Positions 53,870 to 63,614 of a DNA stretch of 64,000 nt are shown here, piece after piece. The notes below the pieces were generated by a model. It saw nothing but the letters and a program-made list of their open reading frames with translations, made no database searches and was not told the DNA's origin. How positions within the stretch are numbered: the first letter of the stretch is position 1; each line of letters opens with the position of its first letter. The stretch is from positions 1,263,056 through 1,327,055 of the forward strand of contig NZ_AP026830.1 of assembly GCF_026000775.1 (NCBI RefSeq). The letters are read 5' to 3'. A program made the translations under genes and the position numbers. The stretch is from Vulcanisaeta souniana JCM 11219. Lineage in GTDB: Archaea; Thermoproteota; Thermoprotei; Thermoproteales; Thermocladiaceae.

Positions 53870-54895
53870 ATGTCCGTAGCGCCCTCCTTTGAATACCTGG
53901 AGAAACTAAGGGACTTCTTCTACGGAATGCTGGAGCTCAGGGATAGGCTTAGGGAGAGGGGCTTTAGTTGGCCCAGGCCTTACGAACTAGACGGAATAAT
54001 CACCGGCACGGTGAAGGTTAAGGTTGGCTTCCCATCAATGCTTAGAAACGGTGTCATAATGGACGTGACGAATGTGGAGCAGGCGCAAATAGCCGAGGAG
54101 GCGGGCGCCGTGGGGGTCATGGTCCTGGATAAGTTGCCCTACGATGTGCGTAAGGCCGGTGGTGTGGCTAGGATGGCGGATGTCAAGGTCATTGAGGACG
54201 TAATGAGGCACACAACAATACCCGTCTCTGCGAAGGTTAGGATTGGTCATTACTACGAGGCCTTCATACTCGAGCAGATAGGCGTTGATTTGATAGATGA
54301 GTCCGAGGTATTGACGCCGGTTGATGAGCAGCACCACATAAATAAGTGGTTGTTCTCAGTACCCTTCGTTAATGGATGCCGAGAGTTATGTGAGGCGCTT
54401 AGGAGGATTGGTGAGGGTGCGTCAATGATAAGGTCTAAGGGTGAGGCGGGCACGGGCAACGTCAGTGAGGCTGTCAAGCACTTCAAGGTTCTTTATAAGG
54501 CGATTAATGAGTTGCACGCGGCCTATGGGGATGGCGACGAGGAGAAATTGAGGGACTTCGCCAGGCAGTGCCAGGTGCCAATCGAGTTGGTGACCTTGAC
54601 GGCTAGGCTGGGCAGGTTGCCGGTGATAACTTTCGCGGCTGGCGGTATAGCCACGCCGGCCGACGCGGCCTTAATGATGTGGCTCGGGGCTGATGGGGTC
54701 TTCGTTGGCTCCGGGATCTTCAAGAGCCAGGACCCGAGGGAGAGGGCTGAGGCTATTGTGATCGCCACAGCCCATTGGGACGACCCAGAGACCGTTGTTG
54801 AGGCCCAGAGGATGGTTAGCGAGGGAGCATCAATGATGGGCATAGACATTAGGTCGTTGAGGTCGGAGGAGTTACTTCAGGTCAGGGGTGTTTAG
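53870..54895 (+). CDS. pdxS: Pyridoxal 5'-phosphate synthase subunit PdxS
   Basis: Builds PLP from ribose 5-phosphate, glyceraldehyde 3-phosphate and ammonia; a TIM barrel that forms dodecamers with PdxT. About 341 residues. [31 protein letters not shown]-like region, first Schiff-base lysine in [16 protein letters not shown], second in [19 protein letters not shown], and [39 protein letters not shown] 53870 is about 28 nt from TATA-like GTTATAATAA; a TTG precedes it. Confidence 0.96.
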   Translation: MSVAPSFEYLEKLRDFFYGMLELRDRLRERGFSWPRPYELDGIITGTVKVKVGFPSMLRNGVIMDVTNVEQAQIAEEAGAVGVMVLDKLPYDVRKAGGVARMADVKVIEDVMRHTTIPVSAKVRIGHYYEAFILEQIGVDLIDESEVLTPVDEQHHINKWLFSVPFVNGCRELCEALRRIGEGASMIRSKGEAGTGNVSEAVKHFKVLYKAINELHAAYGDGDEEKLRDFARQCQVPIELVTLTARLGRLPVITFAAGGIATPADAALMMWLGADGVFVGSGIFKSQDPRERAEAIVIATAHWDDPETVVEAQRMVSEGASMMGIDIRSLRSEELLQVRGV

Positions 54896-54896
54896 T

Positions 54897-55514
54897 ATGA
54901 GGGTTGGCGTACTTGCGCTTCAGGGTGATGCTGAGGAGCATGAATACGCCATTAAGAGGGCATCTGAGGAGTTGGGGATTAACGTGGATGTCATCAGGGT
55001 TAAGAATACCGAGCAATTAAGTGACTTAAATGCCTTAGTGATACCAGGCGGTGAGTCGACTACTATAGGCTCGTTGGCCAGGCGCACCGGCCTCCTCGAT
55101 AGGCTCAGGGGCTCAATAATCAATGGGTTACCGACGCTGGGTACATGCGCCGGTGCAATATTCATGGCCAGGGAGGTCAGGGATTCCGTGGTTGGCGAGA
55201 CTGGGCAACCAATATTAGGCGTCATGGATATAGCCGTGGTTAGAAACGCCTTCGGTAGGCAAAGGGACTCCTTCGAGACGGACCTAAGCATTGACGGTAT
55301 TGGCACGGTTAGGGCCGTCTTCATTAGGGCTCCAGCCATAATCAAGGCCTGGGGTAATGCAAGACCGCTGGCTTACGTAAAGCACCCTAAGTTGGGTAAT
55401 GTTATTGCTGCAGCCCAGGAAAACAGTATGATAGCCACGGTATTTCACCCAGAACTAACAACAATGAAGATACACAAATACCTGCTTGAAGTGGCGATGG
55501 ATAAACAACGGTAG
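54897..55514 (+). CDS. pdxT: Pyridoxal 5'-phosphate synthase glutaminase subunit PdxT
   Basis: Glutamine amidotransferase that feeds ammonia to PdxS. About 205 residues: [37 protein letters not shown], nucleophile cysteine in [24 protein letters not shown] and the His-Glu pair in TVFHPELTT. The start at ATG 54897, one base after the pdxS stop, matches the family N terminus; the frame also reaches 54888. Co-transcribed with pdxS. Confidence 0.95.
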   Translation: MRVGVLALQGDAEEHEYAIKRASEELGINVDVIRVKNTEQLSDLNALVIPGGESTTIGSLARRTGLLDRLRGSIINGLPTLGTCAGAIFMAREVRDSVVGETGQPILGVMDIAVVRNAFGRQRDSFETDLSIDGIGTVRAVFIRAPAIIKAWGNARPLAYVKHPKLGNVIAAAQENSMIATVFHPELTTMKIHKYLLEVAMDKQR

Positions 55515-55639
55515 TCAATATTCAATTCTTAGGAGAATTAAAATAAACCGTCACTATGGAGTCCATTAATATCCATATTTCTCGCTTTAAATTTCACTTA
55601 ATCATGCCTTTTAGGTATTTCGTATGGCTTTGTACCTTT

Positions 55640-55714
55640 CTAGAACTCTTCCTCGGTCTCGCTTGGTAGGTCATACTCCACGGGATCTCTAACGCCATTA
55701 ATCTTAAACGCCCA
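55640..55714 (-). pseudogene. Short C-terminal gene fragment, family unknown
   Basis: The minus strand reads RWAFKINGVRDPVEYDLPSE followed by an acidic end and a stop at 55640. It reads like the natural C terminus of some protein but I cannot place it, and its upstream part is missing. The remainder of the 190-nt gap after pdxT shows nothing else. Confidence 0.3.
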
Positions 55715-55925
55715 CCGTGTCATAGGCCTTAACGGCAATTAAAGTATACTTAACACCACTGGGTAATTTATCAACGAGCTTCACCCTAACCTCATGCTCT
55801 TCACCAAATCTGATAATGTAACGACCATAGTGAGTCCTCGTCACGACATACGGCACGTAACCAGCATTATTGAGGAAGTGGGCGAGGAGAATACCCACAC
55901 CGCCAAGTCCAATTATCCCAAACAT
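55704..55925 (-). pseudogene. panE: N-terminal fragment of ketopantoate reductase
   Basis: ATG 55925 starts MFGIIGLGGVGILLAHFLNNAGYV, the NADP-binding Rossmann start (GLGGVG) of PanE, followed by VVTRTHYGRYIIRF and KYTLIAVKAYDTVGV, where it stops. About 73 residues of a usual 290-300 remain. Its promoter (TTATTTTAAGG, about 25 nt upstream) survives. The C-terminal half lies on the opposite strand at about 56300-56559. Confidence 0.72.
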
Positions 55926-55965
55926 CATTAATCCCTGATTAATCCTTAAAATAAGCATTATACGC

Positions 55966-56559
55966 ATGAAATCCGTGAGGGTTATTGAGATATTCAAGTC
56001 TTGGCAGGGTGAGGGACCCAACGCGGGTAGGGAGGCCGTCTTTCTAAGGCTGGCCCTTTGCAACCTAAGGTGTTCGTGGTGTGACACTAAGTATTCATGG
56101 TTTGGCGGAACTGAAATGAGCGTTCATGACGTGTATGAAGCCCTAATGAAGACCGCCGGCGGCGTAAGGCACTTGGTTAAGCACGAAATCGTTAGGCTGG
56201 GTCTCGAAACTGGTGCACCACTGCACCTGACCTGGAGTTGCTATGACAATGGCGAGAAACACTGCGGCAGATGCGGACCGTGCTACATGAGAAGCGCTGT
56301 CATTACGTACGGCATTACGAGGAGTGATGGGGTAGCTGAGGTTAGGGGCGTTGGTGAGGTGATACTGCCGAGCTCCGTGGGTGAGGTTGCCGATGCCCTA
56401 AAGGCCGGGGGTGCCAATGTTAGGGTGGTTGATGATATTGAGCCCTACAGGTGGTTAAAGGTTATTATTAACGCGGCCATAAACCCAATAACCGCGATAC
56501 TGAGGGCTAGGAATGGTGCGATTATCAAGGATCCCAATGCCTGGAGCGCCAACCCTTAG
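55966..56559 (+). pseudogene. Chimeric ORF: QueE start, QueC end and PanE C-terminal half
   Basis: A 197-codon frame built of three gene pieces. Residues 1-70 are the start of 7-carboxy-7-deazaguanine synthase QueE ([34 protein letters not shown] with the radical SAM cysteines). Residues about 72-112 are the zinc-binding end of QueC ([27 protein letters not shown]). Residues about 113-190 are the C-terminal half of PanE ([40 protein letters not shown]). The domains are each incomplete, so no known activity can survive. It looks like the result of deletions and an inversion. Confidence 0.75.
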
Positions 56560-56668
56560 CCTAAGTTCAATACCGCCTCCGTAATACTCAGCAATTACGT
56601 CACCAAGCCCAGTGCCAAGACTCACCACAACCAAGTGAGCTGGTATCAATGGGTCATCGCCATAAATA
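56536..56668 (-). pseudogene. Unidentified coding remnant
   Basis: The minus strand reads [40 protein letters not shown] and GAPGIGIL, which looks like real protein but is bounded by a stop and by the PanE remnant. I could not assign it. It may be a further piece of the rearranged locus. Confidence 0.28.
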
Positions 56669-56754
56669 GGTAACTAAATACTCGTTATATGTAATGGTAC
56701 ATTTACTATGATCATAAATTGATTAAATTTAATATTAATTTTAAGGATTAATTA

Positions 56755-58046
56755 TTAAAGGTTACGTTGCGTCACGTCATTTAAATGCCGTACGAGAAAC
56801 AGGGCAATTATGGAACTTATCACTATTAGTACACTGCTCCATACAGTATTTATTGTTATTGACATTAACCATGGCCCCGGTTTTGCGGAGGCCCCTGCCA
56901 TTAGCGTCGTTATTATTGCAGCCCAGGCGGCTAACCAAGTGCCCCCATTATAACCCAAACCAGCACCGGTTGCCCTAACGCTTGGCGGTAACAAGTCCCT
57001 TATGTATACCTGTAGTACTCCTACGGGTAGTACAGCAATGAAATCCCACAGAAGCACCAACCAACCATTACCTACCATGAGAACCGCGTACATTGTTGGG
57101 TATATCAGGACTATGATTATTAATGCCGTAGTGAGTAAGGCCCTCGCTGAACTCCTTAACCAATCAACGAGGACACCGCCAAAGATGCTGCCAATTGCAT
57201 CGCTTGCAGAGAGCACCGTGAGTATTAGGCCTGCCAGGGCTGGCGTGTAATTAAGCACGTTTTGTAGCACAAATGGTGAGAGTTCAAGCATTACGTAGTA
57301 CTCGTAGAGGAATCCCATTGTGGCCAGTAGTATTGTTATTACGGGTAGCCAATACCTAGTAAACAAGGTCCTGTACGGGCTCTTTACCTTCCCTGCCTTC
57401 TCCCACTCAAACGCCTCAGTTAGTAGACTTCTCCTGAATAACCAACCGATCACCGTAGTGACTATGCCGCTCCAAAACACGATCCTCCACCCAATTGCGT
57501 ACATGGCTTTCTCTGGCAGATAAGTGGCGACCAGTGTGTATGTGAAGGTCACGCCGAATATACCGACATCAAAACCAGCCTGCATAATACCACTGGCCAA
57601 CCCCCTCCACTTAGTCACGCTCTCGACGGCCATTACACCGCTAGATGAGTATTCACCACCCATGAAAAAGCCAACGGCAAACCTTAGGATTATGAGGAGT
57701 ACAATGGCAATTAAACCTGCCTGGGCGTATGTAGGTAGGAAGCCCATTAGGAAGCTTGATAATCCAGCGCCAAGCATTGTTACGTACAATACATGCCTCC
57801 TACCAACCTTGTCTGCCAGGTTGCCAAAGAAGACGCCGCCAAGCGGCCTAACCGCAAGCGACACACTGAAGGCAGCCAGTGTGGCGAGCATTGAGCCTAA
57901 GTGACCGAGTTGACTGAAGAAGACCTGGGCAATTATTGGCGCTACAAAGGAATATGCAACAAAGTCATAGGCGTCCAATCCCCAACCTAGCATTGAACCA
58001 ACGACATTACGCCATCTACTTACCTGGGTCTCTATAGTGCAGTCAC
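56755..58046 (-). CDS. MFS transporter, with a frame break at the 5' end
   Basis: A 12-TM metabolite:H+ symporter-type carrier. LGWGLDAYDFVAYSF (TM1), ARPLGGVFFGNLADKVGRRHVL and GFFMGGEYSSSGVMAVES are MHS-type motifs. The first in-frame start is ATG 57993 (412 codons), but the frame continues upstream as TQVSRWRNVVGS, the normal cytoplasmic RWR lead of the family. No start codon exists in that extension. A leaderless GTG at 58046 (28 nt from TTTAAATA) reads only VTAL to a TAG that overlaps in-frame ATA GAG. Substrate unknown. Confidence 0.87.
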
Positions 58047-58134
58047 CAATCTCACAATATCTATATTATATTTAAATTTTATTAATTATATTTAATCTAT
58101 GGCTTAATTACAACCAGTTAGAGAAGACAGGAAT

Positions 58135-59352
58135 TCAAGCGATTGCATTACCCATGACTAAATTCCTCAATTCATTTATTGATGAGATACTAATCATATT
58201 TGCATTACCCATGAGCAATGCATCTGGATCCTTGAGTGCATGTCCCGTGGCTATTAATACGGCTTTATCGCTGGGACCAATTAATCCCTCACCTAGAGCC
58301 TTCAGGTAACCTGCCAATGATGCTGCACTGGCCGGTTCAACCCCAATTCCCTCTTTACCAAGCATTGCCTGGGCCCTTATTATCTCATCATCACTAACCT
58401 CAATGAATGCACCGCCACTATACTTAACAGCCCTGTAGGCCCTGAACCAATTAACCGGCTTACCGATCCTAATTGCCGAGGCAATTGTTCTTGGGTTCTC
58501 GATCTTAGCTTCGCCTGCGCCGTTCCAATACCTTACCATGGGTGCTGCGCCAGATGCCTGTACGCCGATCATTTTCGGCACGTGATCGATCATGCCATGC
58601 TCCATTAGCTCCCTAAAACCCTTCCAAATGGCGTATATGTTTCCTCCATTACCCACAGGTACAAAGACGTAATCTGGCACACCAACCTCCTCAAAGACTT
58701 CATATGCAATGGTCTTCTGGCCTTCGAGTCTCCATGGATTTATTGAATTAAGTGGGTAGTAATTAATGTGGTCTGCGCTGCCATTAATAAGGACAGTGTC
58801 TAGGACATACTCAAGTGCGTTGTCAAAGGTTCCCGGGATATCAACAATGCTTGCCCCATGTAGTATTGCCTGGCCGAGTTTACCCTTGGCCACGCCACCC
58901 TTAGGTAGGACAACAATGCAGTTGAGTCCAGCCCTGGCTGAGTATGCTGCCGCCGAGGCAGCGGTATTACCAGTCGATGCAACGATTACCCCCTTAACAC
59001 CTATTGAGGAGGCTAGCGATACACCGATGGTCATACCCCTATCCTTGAATGAACCGGTTGGATTAGTGCCTTCAAACTTTATGTAGGCATTACCGTGGCT
59101 CCTCAACCTAATTAATGGTGTTGCCCCCTCACCAATGCTCACTATACTATTGGGCTCAGGAAGTAAATCCCTGTATCTCCATACACCCCTGCCCCTGAGT
59201 TCGTTCCACCTCAGCTTAACCTTATCAGCAATTAATAATGCATCTAGTAATTCCCCGCACTTAGGGCACCTCATTATGTATGGGCTAGCCTCAGTCTCGA
59301 AGCCACACCTTGGACACTTTAAGACATACTTATTAAGAGTCTCGAACCTCAT
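58135..59352 (-). CDS. thrC: Threonine synthase
   Basis: Converts O-phosphohomoserine to threonine with PLP. 405 residues. A four-cysteine zinc-ribbon-like N terminus (CPRCGFET, CPKCGELL) precedes the fold-type II core: GEGATPLIRL, FEGTNPTGSFKDRGMTIG with the PLP lysine, ASTGNTAASAAAYSARAG, VPVGNGGNIYAIWKG and GVEPASAASLAG. It is divergent from hom, the preceding pathway enzyme. A TATA box sits 38 nt upstream of the ATG, and a leaderless micro-ORF fills the gap and overlaps the start. Confidence 0.94.
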   Translation of the reverse strand: MRFETLNKYVLKCPRCGFETEASPYIMRCPKCGELLDALLIADKVKLRWNELRGRGVWRYRDLLPEPNSIVSIGEGATPLIRLRSHGNAYIKFEGTNPTGSFKDRGMTIGVSLASSIGVKGVIVASTGNTAASAAAYSARAGLNCIVVLPKGGVAKGKLGQAILHGASIVDIPGTFDNALEYVLDTVLINGSADHINYYPLNSINPWRLEGQKTIAYEVFEEVGVPDYVFVPVGNGGNIYAIWKGFRELMEHGMIDHVPKMIGVQASGAAPMVRYWNGAGEAKIENPRTIASAIRIGKPVNWFRAYRAVKYSGGAFIEVSDDEIIRAQAMLGKEGIGVEPASAASLAGYLKALGEGLIGPSDKAVLIATGHALKDPDALLMGNANMISISSINELRNLVMGNAIA

Positions 59353-59366
59353 GACTGGGTTTCCAT
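59349..59366 (-). other. Micro-ORF METQS overlapping the thrC start
   Basis: Five codons (ATG GAA ACC CAG TCA) and TGA. The ATG at 59366 lies about 24-26 nt from TATA-like TAAATAATA, the expected place for a leaderless start. The TGA overlaps the thrC ATG in an ATGA. This layout fits termination-reinitiation coupling. Confidence 0.38.
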
Positions 59367-59478
59367 GTAATCCCCAGGTATGACTATTATTTAGGTTATT
59401 TAAGCATTACCATTAAATTAATAGGGCATTGACCATGGTAATTTTCTTAAATAATTTCTATAAGAGTGATTGCTAGGT

Positions 59479-60462
59479 ATGAGGGAGTACAGAGTATTAA
59501 TAATTGGTTTCGGGAACGTTGGACAAGCATTCTTTGAGTTATTAAATTTAAAGAAACACCTACTGGGCATCAACTTTATAGTTACTGGGATAATTGATAG
59601 AAGTCGCGGGCTCATTAGTAACCCAAGCCCAGGGGTGATTAGTGAGGCCCATACAGGTAAATTGCTTGGTAAAAAGGTGGTTCTTGACCAAATACCTGGG
59701 TTCATTGAGGAGAGCAATGCGGATATTGTCTGTGAGTTCACGGATCTAAACATTAAGGATAAGGGTGAACCTGCATTTACGTACTTAAGCACTGCTTTGA
59801 GGAGTGGTAAGCACGTAATTACCACTAATAAGGGACCCGTGGCCTTTCACTATGATGAACTCATGGAACTCAGCAGGAAATACAATAGGTTGATTAGGTT
59901 TAAGGGTACCGTCATGGCGGGAACACCGTCCTTCAACATACTCGACCTACTACCAGGGACCCGCGTGGAGTACTTTATGGGCATCCTAAATGGAACCACC
60001 AATTACATCCTGACCAGGATGTATGAGGGTTTAACATTTGATGAGGCCCTTAGGGAAGCCCAGGAACTTGGATATGCGGAGGCAGATCCATCGCTTGATA
60101 TCGATGGTGTGGACCCAGCCTTAAAGGCTGTTATATTATCAAGGGTGATCGGTTGGAGGCACAGGTTTGAGGATGTGGAGGTTCAGGGAATTAGAGACGT
60201 TGATGTAAAGAGACATGGAGATAGGGTGATTAAGTTAATTGCGCATGCTAATGCAGATAGGGTTTACGTGAAGCCCATACCGCTGGAGCGGGGTAACATA
60301 CTTGCTAATGTTTCGAGGAACTTGAACGCATTAACGCTGAAGCTCGATACCTTGGGTGAAATAACCGTGGTAGGTCCAGGGGCTGGAAGGATGGAGACGG
60401 CACAAGCTGCCCTCACGGACTTGATGTACATAGTAAATCACGTGAATTACTTAGGTAGGTAA
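59479..60462 (+). CDS. hom: Homoserine dehydrogenase
   Basis: NAD(P)H-dependent reduction of aspartate semialdehyde. About 327 residues from ATG 59479: VLIIGFGNVGQAFFELL (Rossmann), HVITTNKGPVAFHYDELM, GTVMAGTPSFNILDLL, LNGTTNYILTRMYEGLTFDEALREAQELGYAEADPSLDIDG with the catalytic region. No fused aspartokinase or ACT domain. A TTG at 59470 is in frame, but the TATA-like TTAAATAATT is centred 26 nt from 59479. Paired divergently with thrC. Confidence 0.94.
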   Translation: MREYRVLIIGFGNVGQAFFELLNLKKHLLGINFIVTGIIDRSRGLISNPSPGVISEAHTGKLLGKKVVLDQIPGFIEESNADIVCEFTDLNIKDKGEPAFTYLSTALRSGKHVITTNKGPVAFHYDELMELSRKYNRLIRFKGTVMAGTPSFNILDLLPGTRVEYFMGILNGTTNYILTRMYEGLTFDEALREAQELGYAEADPSLDIDGVDPALKAVILSRVIGWRHRFEDVEVQGIRDVDVKRHGDRVIKLIAHANADRVYVKPIPLERGNILANVSRNLNALTLKLDTLGEITVVGPGAGRMETAQAALTDLMYIVNHVNYLGR

Positions 60463-60465
60463 TTT

Positions 60466-62913
60466 TCAAGCCTTGAATACCCTACCCAGTATTTCCCTGA
60501 ATTCCACATCAGGATCCATGGGAATTAACTTACTCCTTAACTCACGTAATTCCTCAAGGATTATCTTTCTCTCTATTGAGTCGATGAGTAATCTCGTTGT
60601 TATCACACTGTCTGGGTTTACGCTTACGTAGTCCACGCCTGCCCTCACTAGAAACTCCGTTATCTCTGGGTAAACAGATGGTGCCTGGCCGCATATGCCC
60701 ACACTTTTCCTCATTAAATGCGCCCTCCTGATTATCTCATACATTGCCTTGAGGACGGTGGGTTCACGTTCGTCGAAGTACCTAGGGTTCTGCCTAACCA
60801 GTATGTCGTTATCCCTGTCCACGCCCATCACCAACTGCGTCAGGTCATTGCTTCCTATTGAGAATCCATCAACGTACTTAGCGAAGTCCTCAACAAGGAG
60901 GGCTATGCTTGGTATCTCGGCCATCGCGTAGACCCTGAAATCCCTGCTCCTCTCTAGTCCCTCGTCGGTGAGTATTTCTACGAATTTTTCAAGTTCCCAA
61001 GGTGTTCTGACGAAGGGCGCCATCACGTGGACATTGCTGAGTTTCATTTCCTCCCTAACCATCCTGATAGCCCTAACCTCAAGTCTAAAGGCCTTCTCAT
61101 ACTCCCTACTTATGTACCTAGAGACACCTCTCCATCCAAGCATTGGGTTCCTCTCCTCTGGTTCAAACTTCTCGCCACCGGTTAATTGCCTATACTCATT
61201 GCTCTTGAAGTCGCTGAATCTAACGATGACGGGCCTTGGGTATATGGACCTGGCCACATGGGCCACGCCCTCGGCTAGTTTACTTACGAATTTTTCCTCG
61301 TTACCAATATTCAGTAGGTAAAGTGGGTGGTCGCCAATGTAACTGGATAATACGAACTCAATCCTCATAAGCCCAATCCCATCAAAGGGCAGTTCCCTGT
61401 ACTCATCAATCTTCTCCGGTATCCCTAGGTTCATGTAAACCCCAGTCGCGGTCCTTATGGACCTGTATATGTGTAATATTATTTCGTTTGTTGTTGACGC
61501 GGTTACTGCCTGGGCCTTCTCCGCATTCTTTATGTCATTAATTAACTCCCTGACCTCACCCTCATATACAATACCATGATTTGCATCCACAGTGTACACC
61601 TCACCGTCCCTAAGCACGGCAGTGGCATTGCCGGTGCCCACTATGGCCGGTATACCGAGTTCCCTGGACACGATGGCTGCGTGGCTCGTCATGCCGCCCT
61701 CATCGGTTATTATTGCCGAGGCAATCTTCATGTAAGGTACCCAATCCGGGTTCGTCATCTTCGTGACCAATATATCGCCCTTACTGATCTTCCTTCTCGC
61801 ATCATCAGTGGATAGGCATACCTTAACCCTTCCAATGGCGACCCCAGGGCTAGCTGCCACTCCCTTAATCACTGCCTCCCTGGCCGATAAATCAGTGTTA
61901 GCCTCAACAGCCTTAGTCCCACCACTGCTATGAACTGTTTCCGGCCTCATTTGTAATATATAGATATTACTTGGCGATCTTGAGTCGGAGTCCACGGCCC
62001 ACTCAATGTCAAGTGAATAACCTAGGTTTTTCTCTAGTTCAACGCCGATCTTTGCCAGTGCGATAACCTCTTCATCATTAAGTGACGGCTTATCAATAAG
62101 TTCCCGTGGTGCATCAACTACCTTGGTAAGTCCATTCTCGTCCCTAATAACCATATAGTTCTTCCTGGAGATCACCCTATCTTTAATGGTCAAGTTGTTC
62201 TTGCTTACGACCCACCTATCCGGCGTGACGATGCCGCCGACTATTGCTTCTCCAAGGCCCCAGGAGGCCTCAATAACCACATCATCCCCGTCGCCAGTTA
62301 CTGGATTTATTGTAAACATTACACCAGCGGTCCTACTATTAACCAGTTTTTGGATTACAACAGCCATACGGGCAGTATCATGGGGAATCCCCTTCTCATC
62401 CCTGTATGCTAGTGCCCTGGCATTATACGTGCTCGCCCACACATGCTTTACATACTTAATAACATTCTCAATCCCCCTAACATTTAGATAGGTGTCCTGT
62501 TGACCTGCGAAACTGGCGTTCTTTAGATCCTCTGCAGTGGCGCTGGATCTAATGGCAACCGCAATGGCATTAACACCGAAGTACTTACTCAATTCCTCAT
62601 ATGCCCTTGCGATTTCCTCATGAAGTTCCCTTGGTATCTCGGTATTGATTAATAATTCCTTGATCTTCTGTTCAGCTATTTCGTATTCCTCGGGCTTGCC
62701 TTCGTTAATTATATCATTGATAATTCCAAGGATCCTATTCCTAAGTCCGTTTACGTTCATGAAGTGGTCAAAGGCCTCTGTGGTTATCACGAAACCTGGG
62801 GGTACAGGGACACCCATGGTCATTAATTTATTGAGGTTTGCGCCCTTGCCGCCGAGTATTGACGGGTCCCTGGTTTCTTCGTTAAGCCAGGATATGAATT
62901 TATACTTACCCAC
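60466..62913 (-). CDS. ppsA: Phosphoenolpyruvate synthase
   Basis: Makes PEP from pyruvate and ATP for gluconeogenesis. About 815 residues. N-terminal ATP-grasp: [28 protein letters not shown] and [27 protein letters not shown]. Central phospho-histidine domain [22 protein letters not shown]. C-terminal PEP barrel: [47 protein letters not shown] and GICGQAPS with the catalytic cysteine. GTG 62913 is 26 nt from the TATA-like CTTAAG on the minus strand, so I prefer it over GTG 62922. Confidence 0.94.
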   Translation of the reverse strand: [815 protein letters not shown]

Positions 62914-63035
62914 GTCGGGCACGTTAACGCCGCGGCTTAAGTAGTTTAGTCAAAATAGATAATCTATTATAATTTAGAATTTAGTTGATTGTTAATAGGT
63001 CAATTTATAATCAACGATCTAGCTCGGCTGGTTCA

Positions 63036-63614
63036 TCATAGGTTCAGGAAATTCCTCAGTATTCTCTTTCCAGTTGGTGTACCGATGCTTTCTGGGTGGA
63101 ATTGAACACCAAATATTGGGTACTCCCTATGCTGTATTGCCATTACCTCATTGTCATCCTCTGAAATGGCGGTTACGATTAATTCGCTCGGTAAATCATC
63201 AATGACGAGACTATGGTATCTCATGCCCTCAAGCACCTCGGGTAATCCCTGAAATATTGGTGATGGCTTAACGGTCCTAATAATGCTGGTCTTTCCATGC
63301 TTTATCGTCCTAGCCCTCCTGACCCTTGCGCCAAAGTATGCGCCAATTACCTGGTGACCAAGGCACACACCCAGTATTGGTACTTTCCCTCCAAAGTGCT
63401 TAATCACGTCCCTGGAGACACCCACGTCCCTGGGATTAAGCGGGTTGCCAGGGCCTGGAGATATTATAATGCCGTCAGGCCTGAGTCTCTCGATTACCCT
63501 AACTGTAACCTCATCATTCCTAAAAACCAACGGCTTAGCACCAAGTTCACCGGTATACTGGGCTATGTTGTATGTGAAGGAGTCATAATTATCTATGATA
63601 ACCACTAGCTCCAC
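63036..63614 (-). CDS. trpG: Anthranilate synthase component II (glutamine amidotransferase)
   Basis: 192 residues, provides ammonia for TrpE. It begins [23 protein letters not shown], with [11 protein letters not shown], the nucleophile cysteine in [18 protein letters not shown], and the His-Glu pair in [13 protein letters not shown]. It overlaps the end of trpE by 26 nt, so the two are translationally coupled. A p-aminobenzoate role (PabA) is the alternative, but trpE next door favours tryptophan. Confidence 0.93.
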   Translation of the reverse strand: MELVVIIDNYDSFTYNIAQYTGELGAKPLVFRNDEVTVRVIERLRPDGIIISPGPGNPLNPRDVGVSRDVIKHFGGKVPILGVCLGHQVIGAYFGARVRRARTIKHGKTSIIRTVKPSPIFQGLPEVLEGMRYHSLVIDDLPSELIVTAISEDDNEVMAIQHREYPIFGVQFHPESIGTPTGKRILRNFLNL

